From Planctomycetia bacterium (GTDB lineage: Bacteria; Planctomycetota; Planctomycetia; Pirellulales; Thermoguttaceae): DNA of 64,000 nucleotides. Shown one piece after another: positions 35,327-43,986 of the stretch. A program made the position numbers and the translations under genes. The notes beneath the pieces were generated by a model, which saw only the letters and a program-made list of their open reading frames with translations, was not told the origin of the DNA and searched no databases. The stretch is from positions 62,001 through 126,000 of the forward strand of contig JAUNMR010000002.1 in assembly GCA_030537455.1 (NCBI GenBank), read 5' to 3'. How positions within the stretch are numbered: the first letter of the stretch is position 1; each line of letters opens with the position of its first letter.

Positions 35327-35908
35327 GTATGACGAGCATGTTCCGAATCTTAGGTGAAAGTCCCAAGGAGCGTAGTTGCCAGCGAATCTGATAGCGACTT
35401 GCAAGTTTCATGTCGCGAGGCATGAGGAGATGCAGTAATACCGAAACCATAATCCTACGAACAGAAACCTGAGACTAAGGCGTTTTACGCGGATGAGACG
35501 GTAGAAGACGTCAAAGTCCTAAAGGCAAATGTAACCTTGAGGCGTAAACCAGGAGGGGAAACGGGGAAAGATTCAGGGCTTATCCCGTGAGATCTCATTA
35601 ACGGCGCTTTACCGTAGTCACAACGAACATTGAGAAGTCAGTAGAGGTCATAGTAGACGCGCAAGCCGTCGAAAAGAACACACTTTGTAATGTGTAATTA
35701 TAGAGTACGCCTTATAGTTTGTCTGGCTACAGGAAGGACGAAACGTATATGAGCAGATACTGCGCTACTTAGACCGAAATAAACTATAAGAAGGGAAGTG
35801 AAGAAAGTACACAGAACACTAAGTTCTGATATTACAATGAATCGCCGTATGCCAAACGGCACGCTCGGCGTCGTCAGAGGGGAGAGGAGCGCTCACTCCT
35901 ACTCGATT
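35327..35908 (+). mobile_element. ORF-less group II intron-like RNA
   Basis: About 580 bases beginning GTATGACGAGCATG right after the gltA terminator T-tract, the usual landing site of group IIC introns. Recognisable parts: TTAGGTGAAAGTCCC (domain I, near 35350), the GTCAGTAGAGGTCATAGTAG block (35638-35657) that normally precedes the intron's reverse-transcriptase gene, a domain V-like hairpin at 35839-35871 with a CGC triad and TGCC-AAAC-GGCA tip, and a domain VI-like hairpin ending CTCCTACTCGATT at 35895-35907. No reverse-transcriptase frame remains; domain IV is short. Assignment rests on motif recall, not on a covariance search. Confidence 0.65.
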
Positions 35909-36392
35909 GTTTGAAGTCTCTTTATCTTATTCGTAGACACGCCGTCTTCTAGCGTTCACGTGTTGTTTTTGCATCTTGATAATCAGGCGCTCCTGTAGCT
36001 ACATGATGAAAACTTCAAGGTAAGTTTGTCGAGGAACGGTTATATACTGAGGAGATTGAAAGTTTTGGCGACTTAAAGAGTCGGTATTCCAAATGCTGAC
36101 GTTCATCAAGCTAGCGTGGATAGCTACGCAGTCGTTAGGTTCAGTGTTATTAAATGGCGCTTAGGGAATTGTGAGAAAGCTTTGAAAGATATAGGCACGG
36201 TTATACTTGTCTTATGACGTAGCGTGAAGCACAGGAGAATGCTTTTGTAAAAAAGGGCAGGGGATCGAATCGTTTGGATTCTTTCCATGGCTATTTTAAG
36301 CTATCTTGGGCAGGACAGTATAGCCCTGATATAAATCAGGCATACTTGAAATACGCCGTTCAGAGTTAACCGTGCCGAATTATTGATTAGAT
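35909..36392. other. Unassigned degenerate region
   Basis: About 480 bases between the intron-like element and the redox cluster. No intact frame or RNA recognised; translated stretches are broken by stops and may be the remains of an old mobile element. Base texture differs from the neighbouring core genes. Confidence 0.4.
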
Positions 36393-36443
36393 AAAGGGCG
36401 TCACATTCACTTTATATACGAGAGTAAAATAAGACGCCCTTTT
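36393..36443. terminator. Hairpin at the end of the redox operon
   Basis: 10-bp stem, arms 36393-36402 and 36433-36442, with a 30-base loop and short T runs on either side. It would end the minus-strand operon that stops at 36466. Confidence 0.5.
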
Positions 36444-36465
36444 GTTATATGCTTCGGTGGCAAAC

Positions 36466-36806
36466 TTACCTGTTCAAAGCCCCGTATTGTACAGCTCTAC
36501 CTACGCTGAAATGGAGAATCCATTCAGGTTTTTCGGCAACAGGAACCCAGAAGTCGTAAGCTCTACCGAAAGAACCTTCGTAGGCACAGCCAATAGCTTT
36601 TTGGGAGTCGATGGCTTTGTTGCACAGACAGCCCCTATGGTCTTCAGGTTTTCCGATGGCCGAGCATTTAATGCCGGGCTTCAGACCAAATCCGGCAGCC
36701 GTCTTGTTGACTGCAATAATCTCCCGGCTGCGCTGGGTTATTGTAACCGGCTCAGGGAAATTATCCCACATGGCGTAAAGGCTTGAATGAGTTCTTCATC
36801 AGTCAT
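36466..36806 (-). pseudogene. PAS-like Cys-containing protein, frameshifted
   Basis: The intact part encodes NFPEPVTITQRSREIIAVNK, a PAS-type core, followed by a Cys-rich loop (C-SAIGKPEDHRG-CLC) and GRAYDFWVPV, as in small clostridial PAS-like proteins. A good start (ATG at 36804-36806 with AGAGAG upstream) begins MTDEELIQAF in another frame. One missing T in the run after codon 10 (near 36776) would restore MTDEELIQAFYAMWDNFPEP. Either a true one-base deletion or a sequencing error in a homopolymer. Lies 15 bases after the MBL-rubredoxin gene in the same operon. Confidence 0.75.
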
Positions 36807-36821
36807 GATTTCTCTCTTTTA

Positions 36822-37778
36822 TTATGCTTTATTAAACTTATCTTTCGACTGCTTGCATCGAGGACATTTCCAGTCGTCTGGCAGATCCTCAAAAGCAGTT
36901 CCAGCAGGAATGCCATGTTCCGGGTCGCCAATGGCAGGGTCATAAACCTTACCGCAGACGGAGCAGATGTACTTGCCTGTGGCTTTGCCGGATTGAATAT
37001 CCCCTGGAGGGATACTTTGTGGCGGATTGGAGAAATCAACCGTGCGTTTCATCTCCAAATTTTCGTAACCCAGAGGCGTATGGGTGGAGCAATAGACGGT
37101 GGGGTGATTCTGAACAAATTCCCTTACGCGATCAAGTGTCTCTCTTGCAGCCTCCTTGTCCTCATAAACGATAGAGAGTTTGTTTTCGTAGAGAGCCTCG
37201 TCAGTATAGGTCACATCGCCGTGTATCAAGTAGAAGAGTCCGTCGGATTCGACAATGATAATACTGTTGCCGTTGGCGTGTCCTTTGGTCTTGACGTACC
37301 ACACGCCCTCAGCGATTTTCTGAGCTTCGGGAAAATTGTAGTATGGACCGTCTTTGTACTGCGCACGGACGATATTAGCGCCGGTGAGATTCAAAGCGTC
37401 GGCTTCTTCAGAACTAATGTAAATTTTGGCATTGGGAAAACTTCGCAGTTCTCCGGTGTGGTCTTCATGCTTGTGTGTAACGAGGATTTTCGTTACTTGG
37501 TTCGGCGTATAGCCCAAGTCAGCCAAAGCGGACATGTAGTCGGTGATGGGACTACCGATGTAGATTTGAGTATTCTCATCCACAACCATAGCAGGAGATC
37601 CTTTGGGCAATCCCGTGTCCACAAGAATGACCTCGCTACCGGTTTCGATGACATAGTTTTGAAGACAAGAACGATAACGCACCGTACTGTCGAATTTGTC
37701 CATGCCATCCTCGCCGCCAAAGGCAAATGGTTGAGTCATGAACCCATTTTCATTAAACTTGACTGCTTTGATTATCAT
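36822..37778 (-). CDS. Metallo-beta-lactamase fold protein with C-terminal rubredoxin
   Basis: 318 aa from the ATG at 37778. The MBL domain has the metal motif THKHEDH, then GHANGNS and YLIHGDVTY. The last 55 residues are a rubredoxin ([20 protein letters not shown] and [13 protein letters not shown]) with four Cys for iron. Related fusions carry electrons to oxygen- or NO-reducing diiron proteins. The reading frame continues upstream through a Tat-like signal (RRSFIQ...) to position 37880, where the expected ATG is ATA, so the true N-terminus is uncertain (GTG 37805 and ATG 37778 are the first canonical starts). In an operon behind rubrerythrin. Confidence 0.85.
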   Translation of the reverse strand: MIIKAVKFNENGFMTQPFAFGGEDGMDKFDSTVRYRSCLQNYVIETGSEVILVDTGLPKGSPAMVVDENTQIYIGSPITDYMSALADLGYTPNQVTKILVTHKHEDHTGELRSFPNAKIYISSEEADALNLTGANIVRAQYKDGPYYNFPEAQKIAEGVWYVKTKGHANGNSIIIVESDGLFYLIHGDVTYTDEALYENKLSIVYEDKEAARETLDRVREFVQNHPTVYCSTHTPLGYENLEMKRTVDFSNPPQSIPPGDIQSGKATGKYICSVCGKVYDPAIGDPEHGIPAGTAFEDLPDDWKCPRCKQSKDKFNKA

Positions 37779-37891
37779 GTGTAATTCACTCTCTTTCTCT
37801 TCCACCGCTAGGGTGAAGGCGTTTGTCGTCGAGCTGATGACTCCAAGACCGACTGTTTGGATAAAACTCCGACGTTTTATGTTACTGTCTT

Positions 37892-38437
37892 TTAAGCCTT
37901 CTGCTTGAAAACTTTTTTGGGTTGACCGCAGACTGGGCAGACATAATCTTCCGGTTCATCGTCCAAATCGCCAACGTACTCATACCCACAACAGGCGCAG
38001 ACGTAAATGGTTTTGCCCTCGTCGTTGAGCAGTTCCGGCTTATACTTCTCCAAGATCTTTTTGAGCAGAGCGCCGTGCCCGCCTTCCTGCTTGGCAAAAA
38101 TTTCCATTTCGTCAGCTGCCTCGGTAAGACCATCGGCGCGGAATTTATCTGCCAATCGCTTGACGGTAATTTCTCCACTGGTTTCCGCGGCCATGAGTCC
38201 ACGAACCATCATCCAGAAGTCCTGGGGATATTTCCCGACCAGTGTGGCGAAAAACCCAGCGTGATTCGCCTCCTGATTGGCGGCTTCGATAAGAGCCTCA
38301 GCCACGTCGGGAAGTCCCTGTTCTTTCGCCAAACGCGCCAATGCGTAGTACATCATCGTACCTTGTGCCTCACCTTGAGCGAGCATTGCCGACGTCTGCT
38401 CAAACTTGGTTCCTTTGACCTTTTCAAACAAGCTCAT
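37892..38437 (-). CDS. Rubrerythrin
   Basis: Peroxide-reducing protein of anaerobes. 181 aa: an N-terminal four-helix ferritin-like diiron domain ([37 protein letters not shown] supply Glu/His ligands) and a C-terminal rubredoxin with [10 protein letters not shown] and YVCPVCG. AAGGAG precedes the ATG. First gene of the operon with the MBL-rubredoxin and PAS-like genes; a dyad at 38475-38496 lies in its promoter region. The cluster's base texture is unlike the flanking core genes, suggesting acquisition. Confidence 0.94.
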   Translation of the reverse strand: MSLFEKVKGTKFEQTSAMLAQGEAQGTMMYYALARLAKEQGLPDVAEALIEAANQEANHAGFFATLVGKYPQDFWMMVRGLMAAETSGEITVKRLADKFRADGLTEAADEMEIFAKQEGGHGALLKKILEKYKPELLNDEGKTIYVCACCGYEYVGDLDDEPEDYVCPVCGQPKKVFKQKA

Positions 38438-38474
38438 ATATAATCTCCTTGTTCACTTTTGAATATACTCTATA

Positions 38475-38496
38475 CTTTATGACGAATGTCGTAAAG
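38475..38496 (-). promoter_or_regulatory. Candidate operator of the rubrerythrin operon
   Basis: Inverted repeat CTTTATGAC-GAAT-GTCGTAAAG: 9-base arms with one mismatch and a 4-base centre, about 40-60 bases upstream of the rubrerythrin start and beside a TATAGA-type -10. Its position suits a repressor responding to peroxide or redox state, but it is not a recognisable PerR or Fur box. Confidence 0.5.
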
Positions 38497-38896
38497 CAAT
38501 ATAAGATCATGCTTTCACGTTGTGGGCGTCGAATCAGTCAATTCGATATAACCGCATCTGGAGCAAGTTGAAACCTTAAACCTGCGGGAGTGAAATCGGT
38601 TTCGCCCAGCTTGTATGTCTTAGTCGCGCCCTTTACCGTGCGGCGACGCTCATTGTTCATAGTAATCGACCATCACGCTACGTGACAGTTTTCGGGAAAC
38701 AGCGTTTCCTTCTTGCGTTCACAAAATAGATCGTCTCCAAAGAGTATGGTTGGCATGAACTGACTGAACCACGAAACCATAATCTCGGGAGGGCGCTTCT
38801 ATGACGCGTCTGAAAATTCATTCACCATGTTATAATTACGTCTTTATAAAAGCCGTTGTTCAAGAAACCAGCTCTTTTCCCAAGCAAAATACCTCT
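38497..38896. other. Intergenic region with a broken reading frame
   Basis: 400 bases between the rubrerythrin promoter and the flavodoxin pseudogene. On the minus strand, 38780-38538 reads as 80 codons with a single internal TGA (after CHVA); the second half, TVKGATKTYKLGETDF, looks protein-like. No family recognised; it could be a gene remnant. Confidence 0.35.
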
Positions 38897-39506
38897 TCAT
38901 ATTGATGTGGTAAGGATCTCCTTTCGGTAGGCGGCTTTGTCCGGCTCGCTAAAGATGGAAGACTCGTATTTTGCGTAGTCATTGAACTGGTAAGTGTCGT
39001 ATGCGTAAAGGGTTCTGGTCTGCGTTTGGAAAATGCGCCTGGCGAAACCTTCTTGCAAACACAGTCGTTCTGTGATCCCATACTCTTTCACATGCTCTTT
39101 GGTCATATTCATCGCGTATATAAACGCGTGAGGCAGACGTTTCGGAAAGACCACAGGGATCACGTCGCTGTAAATGTAATTGGAGAAGAGCAGACGTTCC
39201 ATGAAGGCTGTCATCCCAGCAGATACGTTCATGAAGTAGATGGGAGAACCCAAAATGAGCGCGTCTGCGTCCTAAATTCTCGCAAGAATGGGCGAAAGGT
39301 TTTCTTTCATGGCGCAGTGACCGTGTGCTTTGTCTTTGCGTTTGCAGTAGAAGTAACCTGACGCACCCCTTGTAGTGCAACCCATACAAGTGAATGGGCT
39401 CTGTCTGGTCTCGTGCGTCTTTTGCTCCATTCGCAGTATAGGTCAAAAGTTCTGCTGTATTACCGTCTCTTCGTGGACTACCTTTGATGGCTATGAGCTT
39501 TTTCAC
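38897..39506 (-). pseudogene. Flavodoxin-type NAD(P)H-dependent FMN reductase, decayed
   Basis: The start of the family is clear: LIAIKGSPRRDGNTAELL (flavin phosphate loop). After YGLHYKGC the frame breaks near 39355-39365, where four bases stand for what looks like three. It continues in another frame as FYCKRKDKAHGHCAMKENL, hits an in-frame TAG at 39272-39274 and then runs GSPIYFMNVSAGMTAFMERL to the stop at 38897. Two independent lesions argue against sequencing error. Intact relatives are flavin reductases or iron-sulfur flavoproteins of anaerobes. Directly downstream of the two-component genes. Confidence 0.82.
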
Positions 39507-39550
39507 GTTCACCGATGTAGAACCTGAGACGTCCTTCAAACTCAATATTA

Positions 39551-40666
39551 TTATCTTAAGACGTCATTGTGACCTAAATGTGACCTTTGAATATTTTTTT
39601 GTGAAATATTTCTCGGAAGCCTTAGGATCATCTCTGTTCCCTGTCCGACCTCGCTGCGACAATCTATGGAACCGCCGAGTAGTTCCACAATCCGTTTTAC
39701 GATGGATAGACCAAGACCATGACCTTGCTCCTTGTGAGATTCTTCGCATTGATAGAACCTACTCCAGATCCGAGCTTGTTTCGCCGACGGTATGCCAATC
39801 CCTTCGTCTCGAATGCTGATAATGGCGATATCGTCGTCTACTTTACCGGCAATGTGTAGCGTCGTGCCGGAAGGAGAGTATTTCAAGGCATTGTCGATAA
39901 GGTTCAACCATATTTGCATCAACAAATCAGGGTCGCTAATGACGGTGATCGTCTCCAAATGAATATCTAGCAGTAGTTCTGTGTCCGAGTACTTTTCAGT
40001 GAGCAGGATCAGGGTCTGGCGGATTTGTTCATCCACCGCCACCTTTTCCTGTTGAGAAACGATTTCCTGTGAGTCAAGTCTTGAAAGGCGTAAAACGTTC
40101 TCTGAAAGACGCGACAGGCGCAAAGCTTCAGCATGGACAAGGGAAAGGAACTCCTGTTTTTCTTTCTCTTCAAATCCGCCTTCGAGCAATAGCTCTGTCA
40201 ATCCCGCGATGGATGCAATCGGGGTTTTAAATTCATGAGACACGTTTTCGATGAACTCCTTACGCATCTGATCCATGCCGTGTAGTTCTCGCGTCATGAG
40301 ATTGAAATTTTCTATGAGAATAATACCTTCAAGCGGAATGATGTGAAAATTGGGTAAGGGGACCTCCATGGTAAAAATGCCCTTGGCAACCTTGGACGAC
40401 GCTTGCACAACAACTTCTGCTGGACGAATATAATATTTTGCCTCCCAAGCCAAAGCTAGACCGCCGAGTAAAACGGTAAGTAAGCAACATATTCCCAGCG
40501 CTTGCCATATTTGCAGGACAACACCTACCCTTGTGGTCAGCCAATAAACAAAGCCGGAGGAGAGCAAACATGCGACACACAGTGTTATAATGGACGATAA
40601 AGCGTGATATAGTCGCAGTGGAAGAACTATGCGTCCATTCTGCCAAAACCTGCCGTATTTTGTCAT
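39551..40666 (-). CDS. Sensor histidine kinase of a two-component system
   Basis: About 371 aa. Two N-terminal transmembrane helices (about residues 22-42 and 51-74) with almost no loop between them, so sensing is probably in the membrane or cytoplasm. A HAMP-like linker leads to the HisKA box ENVSHEFKTPIASI with phospho-His near 144, then the ATPase N box NLIDNALKYSP, G1 DEGIGIP and G2 GHGLGLSIVKR. It starts inside the end of the response-regulator gene; the ATG at 40666 has GAGGTGA upstream. The 3' end of the gene contains a regulator-binding repeat. Confidence 0.9.
   Translation of the reverse strand: MTKYGRFWQNGRIVLPLRLYHALSSIITLCVACLLSSGFVYWLTTRVGVVLQIWQALGICCLLTVLLGGLALAWEAKYYIRPAEVVVQASSKVAKGIFTMEVPLPNFHIIPLEGIILIENFNLMTRELHGMDQMRKEFIENVSHEFKTPIASIAGLTELLLEGGFEEKEKQEFLSLVHAEALRLSRLSENVLRLSRLDSQEIVSQQEKVAVDEQIRQTLILLTEKYSDTELLLDIHLETITVISDPDLLMQIWLNLIDNALKYSPSGTTLHIAGKVDDDIAIISIRDEGIGIPSAKQARIWSRFYQCEESHKEQGHGLGLSIVKRIVELLGGSIDCRSEVGQGTEMILRLPRNISQKNIQRSHLGHNDVLR
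39569..39585 (-). promoter_or_regulatory. Direct-repeat site for the response regulator
   Basis: On the minus strand GGTCAC occurs twice, 11 bases apart (39585-39580 and 39574-39569), the spacing of OmpR/PhoB-type tandem sites. A TAAGAT/TAATAT -10 region follows at about 39545-39560, leading into the flavodoxin-type pseudogene. The site overlaps the last codons of the histidine kinase gene. Confidence 0.55.
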
Positions 40667-40671
40667 GTTCT

Positions 40672-41349
40672 TCACCTCGCCTTGTATTCGCCCTTATAGC
40701 CAAGCCCACGTATGGTCACAATGGCAAAATCAGGATTACTTGAGAAACGCTTACGTAACTTTTTTATGTGTGCGTCTACGTTCCGACTGTCCGAATTGTT
40801 GTCCGGTCCCCATATTTCGTCCAGTAACTCCTGACGTGTGAAGATCTTGTTAGGGTAGTTGAGGAGTTTAAACAGAAGGTAAAATTCCTTGGGCGGAATC
40901 TGCATCGTCGTGTCTCCCCAGGTTACAGACAACGTCTCATAATCCAGGATTGTACCAGCTATGACCACTCGCTTTTGGTTCACCAGTTGTGCACGACGCA
41001 GGAGCGCCCTGATACGTAGGAGCATTTCCTGTAATTTGATGGGCTTAATCATGTAGTCGTCTGCCCCAGCGACAAAGCCCTTTTCAATATCTTCCATCTG
41101 TCCTTTGGCTGTTATCATGAGAATAGGCAGATTAAAGTTTGCATTACGCAAAGTTCGTGTTAGCATCAGACCGTCCATTCTGGGCGTCATGACGTCGCTT
41201 ATAATGAGGTCGATGTGCTTATGCTCTAGAATCTTCAACGCTTCCTCGCCGTCAAAAGCGGGAAACGGTTCATAACGCGCCTGTTTCAGCTTGGCGCTTA
41301 TCATGCGATTGAGCGTAGGGTCGTCTTCGACTACTAAAATGGAAAACAT
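40672..41349 (-). CDS. OmpR/PhoB-family response regulator
   Basis: 225 aa. Receiver domain with VVEDD, phospho-acceptor Asp52 in IISDVMTPRMDG, the switch Thr in MITAKG and Lys in DDYMIKPI. C-terminal winged helix with EFYLLFKLLNYPNKIFTRQELL, DSRNVDAHIKKLRKR and IVTIRGLGYKGEY. AGGAGA precedes the ATG. Overlaps the kinase gene by a few bases. A matching direct-repeat site sits at its own promoter, suggesting autoregulation. Confidence 0.94.
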   Translation of the reverse strand: MFSILVVEDDPTLNRMISAKLKQARYEPFPAFDGEEALKILEHKHIDLIISDVMTPRMDGLMLTRTLRNANFNLPILMITAKGQMEDIEKGFVAGADDYMIKPIKLQEMLLRIRALLRRAQLVNQKRVVIAGTILDYETLSVTWGDTTMQIPPKEFYLLFKLLNYPNKIFTRQELLDEIWGPDNNSDSRNVDAHIKKLRKRFSSNPDFAIVTIRGLGYKGEYKAR

Positions 41350-41378
41350 GACGTCTCTCCTCTTTCCCCTTTTGTTCT

Positions 41379-41411
41379 ATTATATAACTCAAATATGACC
41401 ATAATGTGACC
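41379..41411 (-). promoter_or_regulatory. Response-regulator promoter with direct repeats
   Basis: Minus strand: GGTCAC (41411-41406) and GGTCAT (41400-41395), 11 bases apart, then a perfect TATAAT at 41384-41379, about 30 bases before the response-regulator ATG. No -35 box is needed in PhoB-type activation, and none is evident here. Confidence 0.6.
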
Positions 41412-42066
41412 TCTGTGCAAAATAATTTTGTCTCCTATGACTATTCCTTCTATTTGAATATCGCGCTCTCCTGCATGGCAACGGTTTTACCAGAAAAGAC
41501 TTGTGGCGAAATGCCAACGGTATGTAACTGTTGACTAACGCTATGAGCAATTCCTGGGCTGACGTTGGCTCGTCGTCGATATCCAAGCGATTGACATGAC
41601 AGACGACTAACTTATCCAGTCACACGCTACCCTATACTTGCCTGTCGTACCCGCTGCATACTAGGGAATCTGTCGTCTTGAAGAAGTCCTTTGTTGGAAC
41701 GACCCTTATAGTGTTCCGCTTTTTGAGTGATTATGGACTAGGACAGCTCGTCAAAAGAACAATTGCGTAGGGAACAGTTGGAGCAAGCGTATTTTTCACG
41801 CTGACATGCTGATTCATTAATTGTTACAGAGTCGCGATGAGGGGAATGACCCTTCTGCTCAAACGTCAACACGCTCTTCTATTGCAGAAAAGTGAAGATG
41901 AGCATAATATTCGGAAGATATCCTCACCGCTGATATGGTTCTTGCAGTATTGGTGAACGTTAGGTTTTAACCTTGTTCTTATCACTCAAATTGTGTACTC
42001 TTGAGCGTTGAACGCAAACCAATGTATTGCGTCCTTACTGGCATATGACACAAAGTTTTGAACGAG
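41412..42066. other. Intergenic region, right edge of the accessory segment
   Basis: About 650 bases with no intact gene. A 65-codon minus-strand frame (41586-41389) has some protein-like character (LDIDDEPTSAQELL) but no start signal and overlaps the response-regulator promoter. No RNA recognised. Confidence 0.4.
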
Positions 42067-43986
42067 ATGAACAACGATAAGAAGGGTAAGCGTCCTGGTT
42101 CCAAGCGTCGTACCGCTCACGAACGCGAGATACTCTCCGATCTGCAGGCTTTTGCAGAGGGTAGAGTGTCAGACGTCGCGGAACAAACGCTACTGCCCGA
42201 AATTACCGTGGGAATGTACGACTTTGATCCTAACGATCTATTTGTACGCACCGCGCCGAAACTTGTTGCTCAAAAAGTCAAACCGCGTGTAAAAAGACTG
42301 CTATTCCTCTTTCCGTGTCCATACAAGTGGCAAAATCTACCGACTTGGCGAGCGATTCTTATGCTTCTGTTTCGACGTGAGAATATCGCAACCACGGTTA
42401 GTATTTTGTTTCATTTGCTTCTCGCCTTTGTCTTGGCCTCGATTATTCTAACTACGAAGGTTGGAATCTTTGGCACAATCGACGGAGGTTTTTCTGACTT
42501 ACCCGGCGATCTTGATTTGGTCGACGAGCTCGGCGATTCAATACAAGAAGAATACGCGTATGATCCCTCTGAATTTGAAATCGATCAGGACGCCTTTTTA
42601 ACCCCTTTGCAAACTGAGGATCAAACGACTAGTTCTCTGGTCAATGAATTAACCCAAGATTCGGGCGCGCCGACCCTTAATGTGGCTGAGTCTGGTCAGA
42701 ACACCGCGCTCACCGAGGGGGGCGGCATAGCGTTGTATCATAGCGGTGGGACGCTCAAATCTCGCGCGGAACGTAAGAGGGGTAATCAAGGACGGCAAGG
42801 GGACGTCACAAAGGCCAGTGAGGACGCCGTGGAGCGCGGTTTGCAGTGGATCGCACGCCATCAGTATTCCGACGGCGGGTGGGCCTTTGATCTCACGGAG
42901 TCCGACTTCAATGGTCGCCCCAGTCCATGCCAGGGTTGTTCTAATTCCAGCGCCACGTCCGGCGGTACCCAGTATCGCACGAATCTTCATCCTAGTCGTA
43001 TGGCCGCAACGGCAATTGCGTTATTGCCGTTTCTCGGTTCTGGCTACACTCACGTCGAGAAGAACCCGTACCAAGAGACGATCGAACGCGGGTTACGTTT
43101 TCTGACTTACAATGCGAAGCAAAACGAATATGGCATTGATTTTCGCGAGGACGGGACGCACGAGGGCGCTTCGTATATCCAGGCGCTATGTGTGATCACA
43201 CTGTGCGAAGCATATGAAATGACGAAGGACGAAAGTTTACGTCCTTATGCGTCCGAGGGTATGCTCTTTATTGAGAACTCCCAACTCAACGACGGAGGAT
43301 GGCGGTATTATTCTCCGGGCGATTTGGGATTTCACAAGACCTCTTCCGGCGATACGTCTGTGGTTGGCTGGCAAATGATGGCGCTTAAATCTGGCGTTTC
43401 CGCCGGTTTTGACCTACCGGTCGCCGTGACCTATCGCGTAAACGATTTCCTCGATTTGGTCATGGAAAAGAACGGTCGATATTACCGGTATCTTCCCAAT
43501 CGCAAAGACGACGATTCTCAGAAGTGGGGCGTCACTGCCGTTGGCGTGCTTACGCGTGAATATTTGGGGTGGACTCCTGAAAATCCGGAGTTAGAAAACG
43601 GCGCGAAACAGATCGCACAATGGTTCGATCGTTTGGAAACGATCTGGCAACGCGTACAAAAGGGCGCCAAGGGCGCGCGTTCCAGCGCCAGTGGCGTGAC
43701 TTATTACCGTGAGGATCGTTTAATTTACAACCTCTATTTTGCGTATTACGGCGCGCTGGCGTTGCATAATTATGGCGGAAAATACTGGAGTGAACGTTTT
43801 CCGAAGGTACGAGATTTCCTGGTGGCGACGCAGTTTCACTCCTCGTTGCTCGGTCGCGACGCCTGTCAGAACGGAAGCTGGCTCTTTTACGATCAATATA
43901 TGAACGACGGTGGACGCTTGCTTAATACGGCGCTGTCTATATTGATTCTTGAAACGCCATATAGGTACCTTCCGATGTATCAGTGA
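42067..43986 (+). CDS. Membrane-anchored prenyltransferase/squalene-cyclase-like toroid protein
   Basis: 639 aa. A basic cytoplasmic N-terminus of about 105 residues, one transmembrane helix (TTVSILFHLLLAFVLASII), an acidic linker, then an alpha/alpha toroid from about residue 260: AVERGLQWIARHQYSDGGWAF is a QW-like repeat and similar units recur (SQLNDGGWRYYSPG, LGWTPENPELENGA). It lacks the DXDD catalytic motif of squalene-hopene cyclases, so it is unlikely to be one. This architecture is common in planctomycetes, function unknown. The frame opens at TTG 42058; ATG 42067 is preferred. Confidence 0.8.
   Translation: MNNDKKGKRPGSKRRTAHEREILSDLQAFAEGRVSDVAEQTLLPEITVGMYDFDPNDLFVRTAPKLVAQKVKPRVKRLLFLFPCPYKWQNLPTWRAILMLLFRRENIATTVSILFHLLLAFVLASIILTTKVGIFGTIDGGFSDLPGDLDLVDELGDSIQEEYAYDPSEFEIDQDAFLTPLQTEDQTTSSLVNELTQDSGAPTLNVAESGQNTALTEGGGIALYHSGGTLKSRAERKRGNQGRQGDVTKASEDAVERGLQWIARHQYSDGGWAFDLTESDFNGRPSPCQGCSNSSATSGGTQYRTNLHPSRMAATAIALLPFLGSGYTHVEKNPYQETIERGLRFLTYNAKQNEYGIDFREDGTHEGASYIQALCVITLCEAYEMTKDESLRPYASEGMLFIENSQLNDGGWRYYSPGDLGFHKTSSGDTSVVGWQMMALKSGVSAGFDLPVAVTYRVNDFLDLVMEKNGRYYRYLPNRKDDDSQKWGVTAVGVLTREYLGWTPENPELENGAKQIAQWFDRLETIWQRVQKGAKGARSSASGVTYYREDRLIYNLYFAYYGALALHNYGGKYWSERFPKVRDFLVATQFHSSLLGRDACQNGSWLFYDQYMNDGGRLLNTALSILILETPYRYLPMYQ

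Noticed and set aside
35214..35450. 78-codon minus-strand frame over the gltA terminator and the start of the intron-like element
   Set aside because: It spans a terminator and structured RNA; antisense to both, with no homology recognised.
36783..37784. 333-codon plus-strand open frame over the MBL-rubredoxin gene
   Set aside because: Antisense shadow of a protein with intact metal-binding motifs; the translated sequence has no recognisable domain.
38771..38786. Short match between 38772-38784 and 35440-35452 (CGAAACCATAATC), suggesting a repeated mobile element
   Set aside because: Only 13 bases agree and flanks differ; this is within chance for two degenerate regions.
41389..41586. 65-codon minus-strand frame before the response regulator
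   Set aside because: Overlaps the regulator's promoter and direct repeats and lacks a start signal; at most a gene remnant.
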